This document shows, in pieces, positions 29,434 to 38,403 of a stretch of 64,000 bases of DNA (its first letter is position 1; each line of letters begins with the position of its first letter). This stretch comes from Microvirga sp. KLBC 81 (GTDB taxonomy: Bacteria > Pseudomonadota > Alphaproteobacteria > Rhizobiales > Beijerinckiaceae). The stretch covers positions 124,001 to 188,000 of the forward strand of contig NZ_QDAH01000004.1 of assembly GCF_003075415.1 (NCBI RefSeq), written 5' to 3'. The translations under genes were made by a program, and so were the position numbers. The notes below the pieces were generated by a model. The model was not told the DNA's origin and made no database searches. It saw only the letters and a list, made by a program, of their open reading frames with translations.

Positions 29434-30050
29434 AGCGGGGCAGTTTGGGGGGCGAGGGATTCCTCCGGACCGGCTTTCGTGATTCACTTCATGCATGACG
29501 GTGCCGCCCCCTAACCTTGCCAAGTCCCTGTCTCAGAAGGCCCTGCGCCGGCTGGTCTCGGATCTGGCCGGCACGCTCGAGCGCGTGGAGCAGGAGCTCT
29601 CGCAGCTGCGGACTCACAACCAGGCTCTGCAAGAGGAGGTCGAGCGGCTGCGCCTCGACAACAGCAACCTGCACGCCAGCAATCAGGCCTTGAAGGACGA
29701 GATCGCCCGGCTCAAGAACCTGCCGCCGCGCCCGCCGTTCAAGCCGTCCGGCCTGGAGAAAGCCACTTGGCCGCGGCCCGCCGGTCCGGGTCGCGCTTCA
29801 AAGGCTACAGGCTGGTCACACGACGGGATCTGATCGTGGCCGCCGAGGTGGTGCGCTACAAGCGGGAACGCTGGGTCACGCCGCAGGGCCAGACCATCAT
29901 TGCACCCTTGCCGCCCGGTCTCACCGGCGGGTTCGGGCCCGGTGCGCGGCGGTTCTGCCTCGCCCTGCACACGCAGGGCCAGGTGACCGCCGAACGGCTG
30001 ACCGAGCTTGGGTGTAGCGCCGGGGCGGATGCCGGGCAATGCGTCGGGAA
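29431..30050 (+). mobile_element. IS66-type transposase remnant, copy 1
   Basis: Begins with GTAAGCG, the terminal sequence of IS66 elements. An ATG at 29498 opens a coiled-coil N-terminus (LERVEQELSQLRTHN…ALQEEVERLRLDN) as in IS66 TnpC transposases, ending in LKNLPPRPPFKPSG. A frameshift near 29770 moves the homology to another frame (KGYRLVTRRDLIVAAEVVRYKRERW, then LPPGLTGGFGPG), which stops matching near 30030. The catalytic domain and right end are missing. It is inserted in the integrase gene. Confidence 0.75.
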
Positions 30051-30173
30051 TTTCGTCGGGACCCACGGTCCCAACATCTGCCGAAACGTGCCGTTTGTCG
30101 CCGCTTTGTTCTTTTTTACAGGCTTGCATTCGGAGCGGAAAATCCTTAGAGGACAAAGGCCGTTAGGTGGTTT

Positions 30174-30250
30174 CGGGGCGTAGCGCAGTCTGGTAGCGCA
30201 TCTGCTTTGGGAGCAGAGGGTCGCGGGTTCAAATCCTGCCGCCCCGACCA
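30174..30250 (+). tRNA. tRNA-Pro (TGG)
   Basis: 77 bases with encoded CCA. Acceptor CGGGGCG pairs with CGCCCCG; the anticodon stem TCTGC/GCAGA encloses TTTGGGA, giving anticodon TGG; the T-arm is GCGGG TTCAAAT CCTGC. It lies just after the IS66 remnant and upstream of the NDUFS4-like gene. Confidence 0.97.
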
Positions 30251-30290
30251 TCCTCACTGGTAAGAGTCTTGGAGAGAGTGCGAAAAACCA

Positions 30291-30596
30291 ATGCCCGCTC
30301 GGATTTACAAGCCCGCCAAATCCGCAATGCAGTCCGGCATGGCCCGGACCAAGCAGTGGCTTCTCGTTTTCGAGCAGGACAGGCCCCGTGAGATCGAGCC
30401 CTTGATGGGCTGGACCAGCTCAGGTGATACCCGTCAGCAGCTCCGCCTCTGGTTCGACACCAAGGAGGAGGCCATTGCCTATGCCGAGCGCGAAGGCATC
30501 GCCTATCGGGTCGAGGAGCCGCACGAGATCAAGCGGCGCACGATGTCCTACTCCGACAATTTCAAGTTCAATCGCGTCGGCCCCTGGACCCACTGA
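30291..30596 (+). CDS. NADH dehydrogenase (complex I) NDUFS4-type subunit
   Basis: 101-residue protein of the ETC complex I subunit family (PF04800), homologue of mitochondrial NDUFS4, an accessory subunit found in alphaproteobacteria. Core features are MPARIYKPAKSAMQSG, WLLVFEQDRPREIEPLMGWT, FDTKEEAIAYAE and the C-terminal SYSDNFKFNR. It acts at the matrix/cytoplasmic arm of complex I near the NADH-binding module. It stands alone between tRNA-Pro and tRNA-Arg; the nuo operon is elsewhere. Confidence 0.93.
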   Translation: MPARIYKPAKSAMQSGMARTKQWLLVFEQDRPREIEPLMGWTSSGDTRQQLRLWFDTKEEAIAYAEREGIAYRVEEPHEIKRRTMSYSDNFKFNRVGPWTH

Positions 30597-30618
30597 AGGC
30601 CCAGGACCGCGGCTCGAC

Positions 30619-30695
30619 GGCCCCTTAGCTCAGCTGGATAGAGCAACTGCCTTCTAAGCAGTAGGTCGCAGGTTCGAGCCCTGCAGGGGTCGCCA
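30619..30695 (+). tRNA. tRNA-Arg (TCT)
   Basis: 77 bases with encoded CCA. Acceptor GGCCCCT pairs with AGGGGTC (one G–U pair); the anticodon stem ACTGC/GCAGT encloses CTTCTAA, giving anticodon TCT; the T-arm is GCAGG TTCGAGC CCTGC. Confidence 0.96.
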
Positions 30696-30825
30696 TTATT
30701 TTGAACCCTTTCACCATGGAATGGTGCCAATCGCCCGATGCGAGCTTCCGGTTCATGCAAGGTGGCAAAGCGTGGACCAGGAGCTCTTTGGCTTATCCCT
30801 CTGGCAGCGTAACGAATCAAACGTC

Positions 30826-30985
30826 AGCGGGGCAGATTGGGGGCGAGGGATTCCTCCGGACGGGCATTCGTGATTCACTTCAGGCATGAGCGTGCCACCC
30901 GGTGGTTCCGCCAAGCCCCTGTCTCAGAAGGCCCTGCGCCGGCTGGTCTCGGAACTGGCCGGCACGCCCGCGCGCGTGCAGCAGC
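30826..30985 (+). mobile_element. IS66-type 5' end remnant, copy 2
   Basis: Nearly identical to the first 150 bases of the remnant at 29431 (shared GGCGAGGGATTCCTCCGGAC, CTGTCTCAGAAGGCCCTGCG and the start SQKALRRLVS), then diverges at about 30980. Together the two copies make a direct repeat around tRNA-Pro, the NDUFS4-like gene and tRNA-Arg. Confidence 0.75.
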
Positions 30986-31210
30986 CCGCGGTGTGGCGCC
31001 AAAACCCGCTATGGGCGGTCATGTGAGGCGCCCGCCGTTCGGGGCAGGCAGCGGTGCCGGATGCACGGTGGAGCCTCAGGATCCGGTGCCCCGCGCGGCA
31101 ACCGGAATGCGCTGAAGACCGGGTTGTACACCCGGGAGATGTTCGCGCAGCGCCAAGCGGTGCAGGCGCTGTTGCGGCGCTCGCGCCAGATGCTCGAAGA
31201 TTTGGAGTAG
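30902..31210 (+). CDS. HGG-motif (HGGxSTG-like) protein, probably truncated
   Basis: The frame ends with the conserved pattern RCGAKTR-like CGAKTRYGRSCEAP, CRMHGGASGSGAPRGNRNA and LKTGLYTREM, which I recognise as the small HGG-motif protein family common in Rhizobiales and often near phage or mobile DNA. Two Cys pairs suggest metal binding; function unknown. The first 30 residues or so fall within the IS66 remnant and are likely not original, so the gene has probably lost its own start. 102 codons in total. Confidence 0.5.
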   Translation: MVPPSPCLRRPCAGWSRNWPARPRACSSPRCGAKTRYGRSCEAPAVRGRQRCRMHGGASGSGAPRGNRNALKTGLYTREMFAQRQAVQALLRRSRQMLEDLE

Positions 31211-31790
31211 GTGTACAGGTCGCCTAAGGTCGCCGTGAGGAGGTGGACATAGGCCTCAATGGCAACTCCTCTCGAATTGATCGACAGGTTCGCGGGCGGT
31301 GCCCACCAGCAGGTTGGCGATGGACCCGATGGTTCGTGTGCAACCGTCAGGGGGCTTGGCCAATCAAGTCCAGTGGCATCGCCTCCGTGGGATCGCGTGC
31401 TTTCTCGAGGCGCTCAACCCTTTTGGCCGGAGGCGATCTCGTCCTGGCCCAGTTCTGCGTTCTGCTGCAGGTCGCAATCGGGTGCCTCAAGACGGATCCT
31501 CATACCGAAAGGGTTGCGATCGCGCGAATGGATCCTCGCCTGATCGGTGGAGCCGGGATCAATACAGCCATCTCAATTCGGTTCTTGGTCATGCTTTTTG
31601 CCCGTGTGACCATCGCCCTCCCGGCTTTGACGGTGGCCCTCGCACTTGCTGTGGTTGCCGCGGCGGAGAGGGTGAGCTGGAGGCAATAACAGTCTGCCAT
31701 TCTGATTGCTCCCCGGGATGGCTGTGGGAATTGGTCTGAGACTCGAAGGGAGCGTGCCGCCAATGGCGGCCTGCCGAACCGAATGGGGCT

Positions 31791-31900
31791 AGCGCATCGT
31801 GCGGAAAAGTGGACCCGGTTTTACGCTTCAACGATGCGCTCTCTAGAGAAGGGAGCATCGGACCCAAAAGTGCAAGTCCACTTTTGGGTCCGATGCTCTA
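31791..31900. repeat. Palindromic repeat, family B
   Basis: Starts AGCGCATCGTGCGGAAAAGTGG and ends in TTTTGGGTCCGATGCT. The right half (GAGCATCGGACCCAAAAGTG … CACTTTTGGGTCCGATGCTC) is a near-perfect hairpin. Confidence 0.85.
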
Positions 31901-32006
31901 GGCTCCCCTGTCGCGATACACTTGGTGTGAGGAGGCGGGGGCCGGGACGGAATCTTGTGCTGATGGCACTGCCGATGGGGTCCGGTACCGGGGTCGTTCC
32001 CGTCTT

Positions 32007-32146
32007 AGAGCGTCGTGCGGAAAAGTGGATCCGGTTTTCGCTGACGCGGACCTCCGGTTCCGCTCTCAATGATGCTCTCATTCAAGGAGAAAGCATCGGA
32101 TTGGTCCCAAAAGTGCAAATCCACTTGTGGGTCCGATGCCGTAGAG
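32007..32146. repeat. Palindromic repeat, family B
   Basis: Long copy: AGAGCGTCGTGCGGAAAAGTGG at the left, then the GACGCGGACCTCCGGTTCCG section, GCTCTCATTCAAGGAGAAAGCATCGG, and a right hairpin of CCAAAAGTGCAAATCCACTTGTGGG. Confidence 0.85.
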
Positions 32147-32280
32147 TTGAATTGGCTTCCAATGGCCTCCCGCGGCGAAGCGCGGCAAGTGTGAGACCAG
32201 AGGTAAAGATGGGGCCGGTCCGGGCTCTCTGGTGTTCGGCTGCAAATACTCAGGCGTTCGAAGTGGCCTCGAAATCGACC

Positions 32281-32460
32281 AGCCGACGGAATAACAAAGA
32301 TAATATAGTAAATTTTGATAATGATGCATCATCGTCATTGTAGATATTAGTTATAATAGCATCTAGTCATTGAATTTTGATGCAAATAATGTTACGTTAA
32401 CGAATAATAACCCTGATATGAAGTCGCAACACAATGCTTTGTCTTGTTGTTTATTTATTA
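32281..32460. other. AT-rich block
   Basis: By hand count about 29% G+C over 180 bases, against well over 55% around it. It includes the 12-bp palindrome ATGATGCATCAT (32321–32332) and several AATTTTGAT and TAATAA runs. No gene is visible; it could be a promoter region, an integration or replication site, or foreign DNA. Confidence 0.6.
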
Positions 32461-32653
32461 GATCGGATTCTGTCCATCTGTTTGCCTGGTTTTCGCGTTG
32501 CGTGATCTTGAGCCACAACGCAGTGCCGCTGCTCCTGGCGCTTGGTTGGCTCAACAGGTCACAGCGACCTGCTCGAGCAAGGGCTATCACAGCAGCTGAT
32601 CGGAGCGTCGTCGTTCAAACGAGGGCCACAGGTCCCTTTCCGGGAGAGGTGCC

Positions 32654-32914
32654 ATGACCAGTGCATCCTGCCGCGGCCTGCTGTGTCGGCTGTCGCCGTC
32701 AGAGCCTGATCTGCCCAACGGCAGACCGGCCACTGTTGCCTCCCTCGGACTGCCGGTGCGCCTTGTTGCCGTCGACGCGGAGCCTGAGCGCCGGCTCAAA
32801 GTCTGGGAGCGGACAGGTGACGTGTGTGTTGTGTGTGAGCTGCTCACGCATGAGGCCTGCGCCTTGGCGAAAACACGGGATGATCACCATCGGGCAGCCC
32901 AGGCCAAACAGTAG
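32654..32914 (+). CDS. Possible small hypothetical protein
   Basis: 86-codon frame with an ATG preceded by GAGAGG at suitable distance. Composition is acidic-to-neutral with Cys pairs (CRGLLCRL, CVVCELL) in a decayed region, and it has no recognised relatives. It may be chance; kept because of the ribosome-binding site. Confidence 0.25.
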   Translation: MTSASCRGLLCRLSPSEPDLPNGRPATVASLGLPVRLVAVDAEPERRLKVWERTGDVCVVCELLTHEACALAKTRDDHHRAAQAKQ

Positions 32915-33351
32915 AAGATCCGTCACATCGGGGCTCAAGTCTCGCAGAGACCTCTGCCATTCGGACGGACCAGTCCGTGGAAGCGGACGCTGTCAGGGCG
33001 GATTGTGCCACGGTAAGCGGACGATGGCGCCGCTAAGCGGTCAGCCCCGCTGCGGGATCCGAGTTGAATGTCAGTGGAGCAGGGGATGCAGCCACAGGCC
33101 GAAAAGTTGCATAGATCGTGGATCACACCTGGGCGCGGGTCCAATCTTAAGGTCTCTCCTCCGGTGGTCGCGAGACGCAGAAAATTCCGCATCGCAATCC
33201 CGCTGTGGAATAATGAACTCGCCTTGGCCGCGTCTAAGACATCAATCGCCTGTCATCTGCTCATAGGATGATGCTGCGCGCTGGAAGATGCGGCGGGCGC
33301 ACGTTGCCATCGCTCGAACAGGACAGGTCGCCTGCAGGAGCCCGAAAGCCG
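32915..33351. other. Gap before the hydroxyacid dehydrogenase gene, nothing recognised
   Basis: Short frames on both strands lack ribosome-binding sites and family features. It probably contains the promoter of the dehydrogenase gene at its right end. Confidence 0.5.
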
Positions 33352-34305
33352 ATGATGTCGTCCCGGATGTCCGAGAACTTCGAAGTCACATACTGCGCCG
33401 ATCCCGCTCGGGGTGCGACATGGAAGCAAATCTTCCGGGATGAGCTTCCACAGACGACCTTTCGGATTTGGCCGGAAGCGGGAACGCCCGAAAGTGTCGA
33501 ATACCTGATTGCGTGGACGCCCCCGCCGGGCATCGCAGCATCATTTCCGAATCTCAAAGTGCTGTTCAGCACTGGAGCCGGAATCGATCAGCTCGACCTG
33601 GGTAACATTCCAGACGGCGTCCAAGTCGTGCGCATGATCGACCCGAACCTCACCAGCGGAATGGTGGAATTCGCCACGATGGGCGTTCTCGCGCTCCATC
33701 GGGACATTCCCCATTATCTCGCGGACCAGCGGGCTCGCCTCTGGGCTCCCCGCCCGGTTCGGCGCGCGGCGGACCACATTGTCGGCATCATGGGGCTTGG
33801 CGTGCTCGGCCGCGCAGTCGCCGATGCCCTGAAGCCCTTCAACTTCACCCTGAAGGGATGGAGCGCCTCGCCGAAGTCGATCGATGGCATGCGGACATTC
33901 GCAGGCATCGAGGAGCTGCCCGCCTTTCTGTCCGACTGCGACATATTGGTCTGCCTCCTGCCTTTAACTAGCGAAACGGAGAGCCTGCTCTGCGACACCA
34001 CGTTCAAGCTCCTTCCGCGTGGCGCGCGGCTACTCAATCTCGGCCGGGGTCGTCACCTAGTCGAGGAGGACCTACTCCTGGCGCTCGAGAGCGGCCAGAT
34101 CGACTGTGCGATGCTAGATGTGCTGCGGGCGGAGCCACCTGAGGCAGGCCATCCCCTCCTCGGGCATCCCCGTGTCATCGTGACGCCGCACATCGCGAGC
34201 ACGACGCATCCGGTGACGGCGGCGCAGCGCGTATGCGCTCTGATCAAGCAGCACCGTCGGGGGCTGCCTCTTGAGGATGCCATAGATCGCCGGCGCGGTT
34301 ATTGA
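33352..34305 (+). CDS. D-2-hydroxyacid dehydrogenase (GhrA-like)
   Basis: 317 residues of the NAD(P)-dependent D-isomer 2-hydroxyacid dehydrogenase family, closest in form to glyoxylate/hydroxypyruvate reductase A. The nucleotide-binding motif is GIMGLGVLGRAVADAL; substrate and catalytic residues appear in FSTGAGIDQL, LLNLGRGRHLVEEDLL (Arg), DVLRAEPP (Glu) and PHIAS (His). The start at 33352 is supported by AGGAG 11 bases upstream. It faces the catabolic cluster and may reduce a keto acid made by it. Confidence 0.88.
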   Translation: MMSSRMSENFEVTYCADPARGATWKQIFRDELPQTTFRIWPEAGTPESVEYLIAWTPPPGIAASFPNLKVLFSTGAGIDQLDLGNIPDGVQVVRMIDPNLTSGMVEFATMGVLALHRDIPHYLADQRARLWAPRPVRRAADHIVGIMGLGVLGRAVADALKPFNFTLKGWSASPKSIDGMRTFAGIEELPAFLSDCDILVCLLPLTSETESLLCDTTFKLLPRGARLLNLGRGRHLVEEDLLLALESGQIDCAMLDVLRAEPPEAGHPLLGHPRVIVTPHIASTTHPVTAAQRVCALIKQHRRGLPLEDAIDRRRGY

Positions 34306-34370
34306 AAACGCCGGAAACGCGCATTGGCCTCGGACTGAAGGGCGACATCCTTCCGCCCGCGCTCGCGGCG

Positions 34371-35795
34371 CTATTGGTAGCCGACGATTCCCTTGATCTC
34401 CAGGAACTCGCTCAGGCCGAACTCGCCGTATTCGCGGCCGTTGCCCGATTGCTTGTAGCCCCCAAACGGCGCCGCGGGATCCCATCTCGGCGAGTTGATG
34501 TAGACGCTGCCGGCGCGAAGCCTGTGCGCCACTCGGCGCGCTTCGTCGAGGGACCCGGCCTGGACATAGGCCGCGAGACCAAACACGGTGTCGTTCGCGA
34601 GATGGATGGCCTCGTCCTCGGTCTCGTAGCCGAGGATCGAAAGCACCGGCCCGAAGATCTCCTCCCGCGCAATCCGCATGTCGTGGCGAACCGAGGCAAA
34701 GACCGTCGGGCACACGAAATAACCCTGATTGAGTCCATGCGGCCGCCCGGGTCCGCCCGCCACGAGTTCGGCGCCTTCGGCGATGCCTGACTCGATCATG
34801 TCCTGGATCTTGTCGAACTGGATCTTGCTGACGACCGGCCCCATCGTGGTCTCTGGCCTTGTCGGGCTGCCGACGACGACCCCCTCGGCGGTTTCCCTGG
34901 CCAGGGCAATCGCATCGTCCATACGTTCGAAGGGCACGAACATCCGGGTTGGCGCATTGCACGATTGGCCGCTGTTCTCGAAGCATTTGGCGGCCCCCGA
35001 ACGGACCGCTTTCAAGAAGTCCGCACTGCGCAGGATGATGTTTGCGGACTTTCCACCTAATTCCTGCTGCACCCGCTTGATAGTGGGAGCGGCCGCTTGC
35101 GCGACCACGATCCCGGCCCGCGTCGAGCCCGTGAAGGAGACCATGTCGACATCCGGATGGGACGCCAGAGCCAGCCCGACAGAGGGCCCGTCGCCGTTCA
35201 CCAGGTTGAACACGCCCTTCGGCGTGCCCGCCTCGTGAAGGACCTCGGCGAAAAGAATGGCATTGAGAGGCGCAATTTCGGAGGGTTTGAGCACCATGGT
35301 GCAGCCTGCGGCGAGGGCGGGCGCTACCTTGCACGCGATCTGGTTGATCGGCCAGTTCCACGGCGTGATCATTCCGACGACCCCGATGGGCTCCCGGACG
35401 ATCTGGGTGGTGCCGATCATGCTGGTAAATTCGAACGCTTCCAGTGTCTTTATGGTCTGGCGGAGATGGGCCGCGCCGATTCCGGCTTGGGACGATCTCG
35501 CCAGCCGCAGCGGGGCGCCCATCTCGCGCGAGATGATGTCGCCGAACTCGTCCATGCGGCTCTCGAAGGCTTCGAGGATCCGCCTGAGCAAGGCAAGCCG
35601 CTCGGCCTTGGTCGTGCTCGAAAAGGATGGGAAGGCCGCCCTAGCCGCCGAGACGGCGCGGTCCACGTCGGCGGCCGTGCCCACCGAAATCCGCGCGAAG
35701 GCCTGCTCGGTCGCGGGATCGACAACATCGAGGGTCGCAGGGACAACGGGATCGACCCATTCGCCGTTGATGTAGAATTTCAAAGCGTTCGACAT
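34371..35795 (-). CDS. Aldehyde dehydrogenase family protein
   Basis: NAD(P)-dependent oxidation of an aldehyde to its acid, 474 residues. Glu in QELGGKSANII and Cys in NSGQSCNAPTRM are the catalytic pair, preceded by ITPWNWP (oxyanion Asn) and FTGSTRAG (cofactor loop). AAGGAG precedes the ATG at 35795. It is the last gene of the leftward operon, 39 bases after the GMC oxidoreductase, which would supply an aldehyde from an alcohol. Confidence 0.93.
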   Translation of the reverse strand: MSNALKFYINGEWVDPVVPATLDVVDPATEQAFARISVGTAADVDRAVSAARAAFPSFSSTTKAERLALLRRILEAFESRMDEFGDIISREMGAPLRLARSSQAGIGAAHLRQTIKTLEAFEFTSMIGTTQIVREPIGVVGMITPWNWPINQIACKVAPALAAGCTMVLKPSEIAPLNAILFAEVLHEAGTPKGVFNLVNGDGPSVGLALASHPDVDMVSFTGSTRAGIVVAQAAAPTIKRVQQELGGKSANIILRSADFLKAVRSGAAKCFENSGQSCNAPTRMFVPFERMDDAIALARETAEGVVVGSPTRPETTMGPVVSKIQFDKIQDMIESGIAEGAELVAGGPGRPHGLNQGYFVCPTVFASVRHDMRIAREEIFGPVLSILGYETEDEAIHLANDTVFGLAAYVQAGSLDEARRVAHRLRAGSVYINSPRWDPAAPFGGYKQSGNGREYGEFGLSEFLEIKGIVGYQ

Positions 35796-35834
35796 CGCCA
35801 CTCCTTCAATCGGTCGCCAAGCGCGGGTGCTTCC

Positions 35835-37538
35835 TCAATGGTGTTGCCCCTTCACGAAATCGGCAATCCTCTCGGCCATCATGATGACGGGGATGTTCGT
35901 GTTCGCGCGCGGGATGCTGGGCATGATGGATGCGTCACAGACGCTCAAATTCTGAACGCCATAGACCGTGCCTCTCGGACTGGTCACTGCCATCCGGTCC
36001 CCGGTCGCCCCCATCCGGCATGTCCCCGAGGGATGCCAGGTGCCGCCGACATAGGCGCTTACGAAGGCGGTGAGCGCCGCGTCGTCGCCGATGAGCTTGT
36101 CGAGCGTCGCCCCAAGGGTCACGATATTGTGGATAACGCCGGGCCGCAGCGGGCCGGCCCGGTCGAGCAATGCGGAGAGGATGCCGCGCTGCAGCGAGCC
36201 GATCATACCGGGAGCCGCCGCCTTCGCGACGCGAGGTGAATAGCTCGCCGGGAAGGCGGCTTCGCACGTTCCGCGCATCATCGGGTCGCGTAAGACCTTC
36301 GCGCCGAGGCGGAAAGCCGCCTTGAGCCGCTCCAGGTCGCGCGGGTCCGACAGCATGTTGAAATCCACCGCGGGCTCGGCGCGCGGGTCCGGAGAGACCA
36401 GCTTGAGATGTCCCCTGGAATACGACTTGTTCACCCAGAAGAACATCGTGCCGATTCTCTGCCCGACAGAGTGCCAGGCCGACCGGGACAGAATGGCCGC
36501 ATGCATGTCTCCTGGCGGAGTGCCCTGCAGGCGGGACGAGAAGCGCAATATGGCCTGCTCGTGGTGCTCGCTTGGATCTGCTGCCCGTGCAGCCGGAGGC
36601 AGATAGGCCGAGACCGCTATCGACGGATGCTCCATGAGGTTCCGGCCCACGCCGGGACTGTCGCTGATGACCGGAATACCCAGTCTTGCCAAATCCTCTG
36701 TTGGCCCGATCCCGCTACGCATCAGCAGAGCCGGAGAGTGGATGGCGCCGCAGGATATGACGACTTCGGCCGCTTGCAGGGTTTCCGCTTCGCCGCCGTT
36801 TGCGGCGGCCAGCACGGCGCCTGTGGCTTTGGAGCCCTCGAAGATCACGCGCTCCGCCATCCTGTCCGTGATGATGCGAAGGTTTGGGCGTTTGCGGACC
36901 TCAGGCGTCAGATAGATGATCGACGTCGGCACGCGCTCACCACTGTCGCTCACCGCAACCGCTCCGGGATAGACGCCATCCTCCCAAGGCCCGTTCTGGT
37001 CGGGCAGAACCGAGTATCCGTGCAGCTGCAGGGTCTCGGACACGGCCTTCACGAAGGGCGACATGCGCTCGGGCGTGATCCTGCGGATGGGAACAGGGCC
37101 GTTCTTGCCGTGCAACGGCCCGTCGAAATCACAATCGCGCTCGAGCTTGATGAAATAGGGAAGGCACTCTTCCCATCCCCATCCCTCAGCCCCGAGCTCG
37201 CGCCACTCGTCATAGTCGCTCGGAGCCCCCCGATTGGCCATGAGGGCGTTGATGGCGGAGCCTCCTCCCAGCAGGCGTGCCTGCTCGTAGCGCCGCGGCG
37301 AGCGTTCGCCTCGAGTGGAAGGTGAATGTCCCATAAGGGCAGTCAATGAACTCCAGATGTTCCTGGTATCGAGATAGGCGTGCCCCGGATACCGGCTGCG
37401 GATCTCCGCCGGAACGTTGTCCGGACGTATGTCGCGGCCCGCCTCCACGAGCACCACCCGCTTGCGCGAGTCCTCGGACAGGCGGGCCGCTAGAACGCAG
37501 CCTGCGGAGCCGCCACCCAGGATAAGATAGTCAATCAC
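35835..37538 (-). CDS. GMC family FAD-dependent oxidoreductase
   Basis: 567-residue glucose-methanol-choline family enzyme, similar to choline dehydrogenase and other alcohol dehydrogenases. The FAD fold starts at DYLILGGGSAGCVLAARLSE, GMC signature 1 is LLGGGSAINALMANRG, signature 2 is SCGAIHSPALLMRSG, and the C-terminal GTWHPSGTCRMG carries the active-site histidine. The next step of the pathway would be the neighbouring aldehyde dehydrogenase. The true alcohol substrate is not known. Confidence 0.93.
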   Translation of the reverse strand: MIDYLILGGGSAGCVLAARLSEDSRKRVVLVEAGRDIRPDNVPAEIRSRYPGHAYLDTRNIWSSLTALMGHSPSTRGERSPRRYEQARLLGGGSAINALMANRGAPSDYDEWRELGAEGWGWEECLPYFIKLERDCDFDGPLHGKNGPVPIRRITPERMSPFVKAVSETLQLHGYSVLPDQNGPWEDGVYPGAVAVSDSGERVPTSIIYLTPEVRKRPNLRIITDRMAERVIFEGSKATGAVLAAANGGEAETLQAAEVVISCGAIHSPALLMRSGIGPTEDLARLGIPVISDSPGVGRNLMEHPSIAVSAYLPPAARAADPSEHHEQAILRFSSRLQGTPPGDMHAAILSRSAWHSVGQRIGTMFFWVNKSYSRGHLKLVSPDPRAEPAVDFNMLSDPRDLERLKAAFRLGAKVLRDPMMRGTCEAAFPASYSPRVAKAAAPGMIGSLQRGILSALLDRAGPLRPGVIHNIVTLGATLDKLIGDDAALTAFVSAYVGGTWHPSGTCRMGATGDRMAVTSPRGTVYGVQNLSVCDASIMPSIPRANTNIPVIMMAERIADFVKGQHH

Positions 37539-37592
37539 GTCGAGAACCTATTCAGGATATGCAGCTACGCAGGAACGAACCTTTTGCCGAGA

Positions 37593-38399
37593 TCAGTGAC
37601 CGGCCGGCGCCTCTCCCGTTTTGGTGCGCCCCTCCCGCGAACTGAGCGAGATCAGCATGACGAGGATGAAGGACACTGCGGTAAGGAGAGAGCTGATCGA
37701 GGCGATTGTTGGATCGATCTCATCCCGCAGGGCCGTGAACATGCGCTTGGTGAGTGTCTGGTTGTCGCCGCCGGAAATGAACAACGCCACGATTGTCTCG
37801 TCCAGGGCCGAGATGAACGCAAACAGCATTCCTGAAATAACGCTCGGCTTGATCTGCGGCAGCGTGACGGCAAAGAAGCTGCGGAACCGGTTCATGCCGA
37901 GGCTGCGGGCGACCATCTCCTGCGTCGGGTCAAATTTCCGCAAGCCGACGAGCACCGCGGTGATGACATAGGGAATTCCAAGCATCACGTTGGCCAGAAC
38001 CAAGCCGGACATCGTCGCGATCAGGCCGATCTTCATGTAGACGAAGAAGACTCCAACGGCGATGATCACAATCGGAGTGACGAGCGGCAGCAGCAGTACG
38101 ACCTGGAGGCTGCGCACGAACGGCGACTTCGCGTTGTGCAGGGCATAGGCGGCAGCTGTGCCGAAGACGGTCGAGATGATGGCCGTCAGGAAAGCCAGGA
38201 TCAGGCTGACCTTGGTGGCCTGCATCCAGGCGACACTGCTCACATAAGCCTCGTACCACCGGAAGGAGAAGCTCGGAGGCGGGAAGGTCAGAAACCGTGT
38301 TCCCGAAAACGACATCGGCACGATGATTAGCACCGGTATCATCAGGTAGAGCAGGATCAGGCCGACGACGGAATAAAGCAGGATACGCGTTGAGGGCAT
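37593..38399 (-). CDS. ABC transporter permease, PotC type
   Basis: 268-residue inner-membrane permease with six segments, of the spermidine/putrescine (type I binding-protein-dependent) group. The cytoplasmic loop that touches the ATPase (EMVARSLGMNRFRSFFAVTLPQI, split here as EMVARSLGMNRFR) is typical. It begins four bases after the partner permease; the GAGG ribosome-binding site lies in the end of that gene. Confidence 0.92.
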   Translation of the reverse strand: MPSTRILLYSVVGLILLYLMIPVLIIVPMSFSGTRFLTFPPPSFSFRWYEAYVSSVAWMQATKVSLILAFLTAIISTVFGTAAAYALHNAKSPFVRSLQVVLLLPLVTPIVIIAVGVFFVYMKIGLIATMSGLVLANVMLGIPYVITAVLVGLRKFDPTQEMVARSLGMNRFRSFFAVTLPQIKPSVISGMLFAFISALDETIVALFISGGDNQTLTKRMFTALRDEIDPTIASISSLLTAVSFILVMLISLSSREGRTKTGEAPAGH

Positions 38400-38403
38400 G
38401 GGC

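Larger units (their letters stand above)
31211..32653. other. Long region with repeats and an AT-rich block, no convincing gene
   Basis: No frame here matches a known protein or has both a good ribosome-binding site and consistent codon use. A short frame ending at 31689 has one hydrophobic segment but no ribosome-binding site. The region contains two family B repeats and, at 32281–32460, a strikingly AT-rich block in an otherwise GC-rich genome. Confidence 0.6.

Noticed and set aside
31243-31689. 148-codon frame ending in a hydrophobic segment
   Set aside because: No ribosome-binding site, composition differs along its length and it overlaps other frames of similar quality.
32370-32657. 95-codon frame starting in the AT-rich block
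   Set aside because: No ribosome-binding site; the sequence changes character abruptly and has no relatives I recognise.
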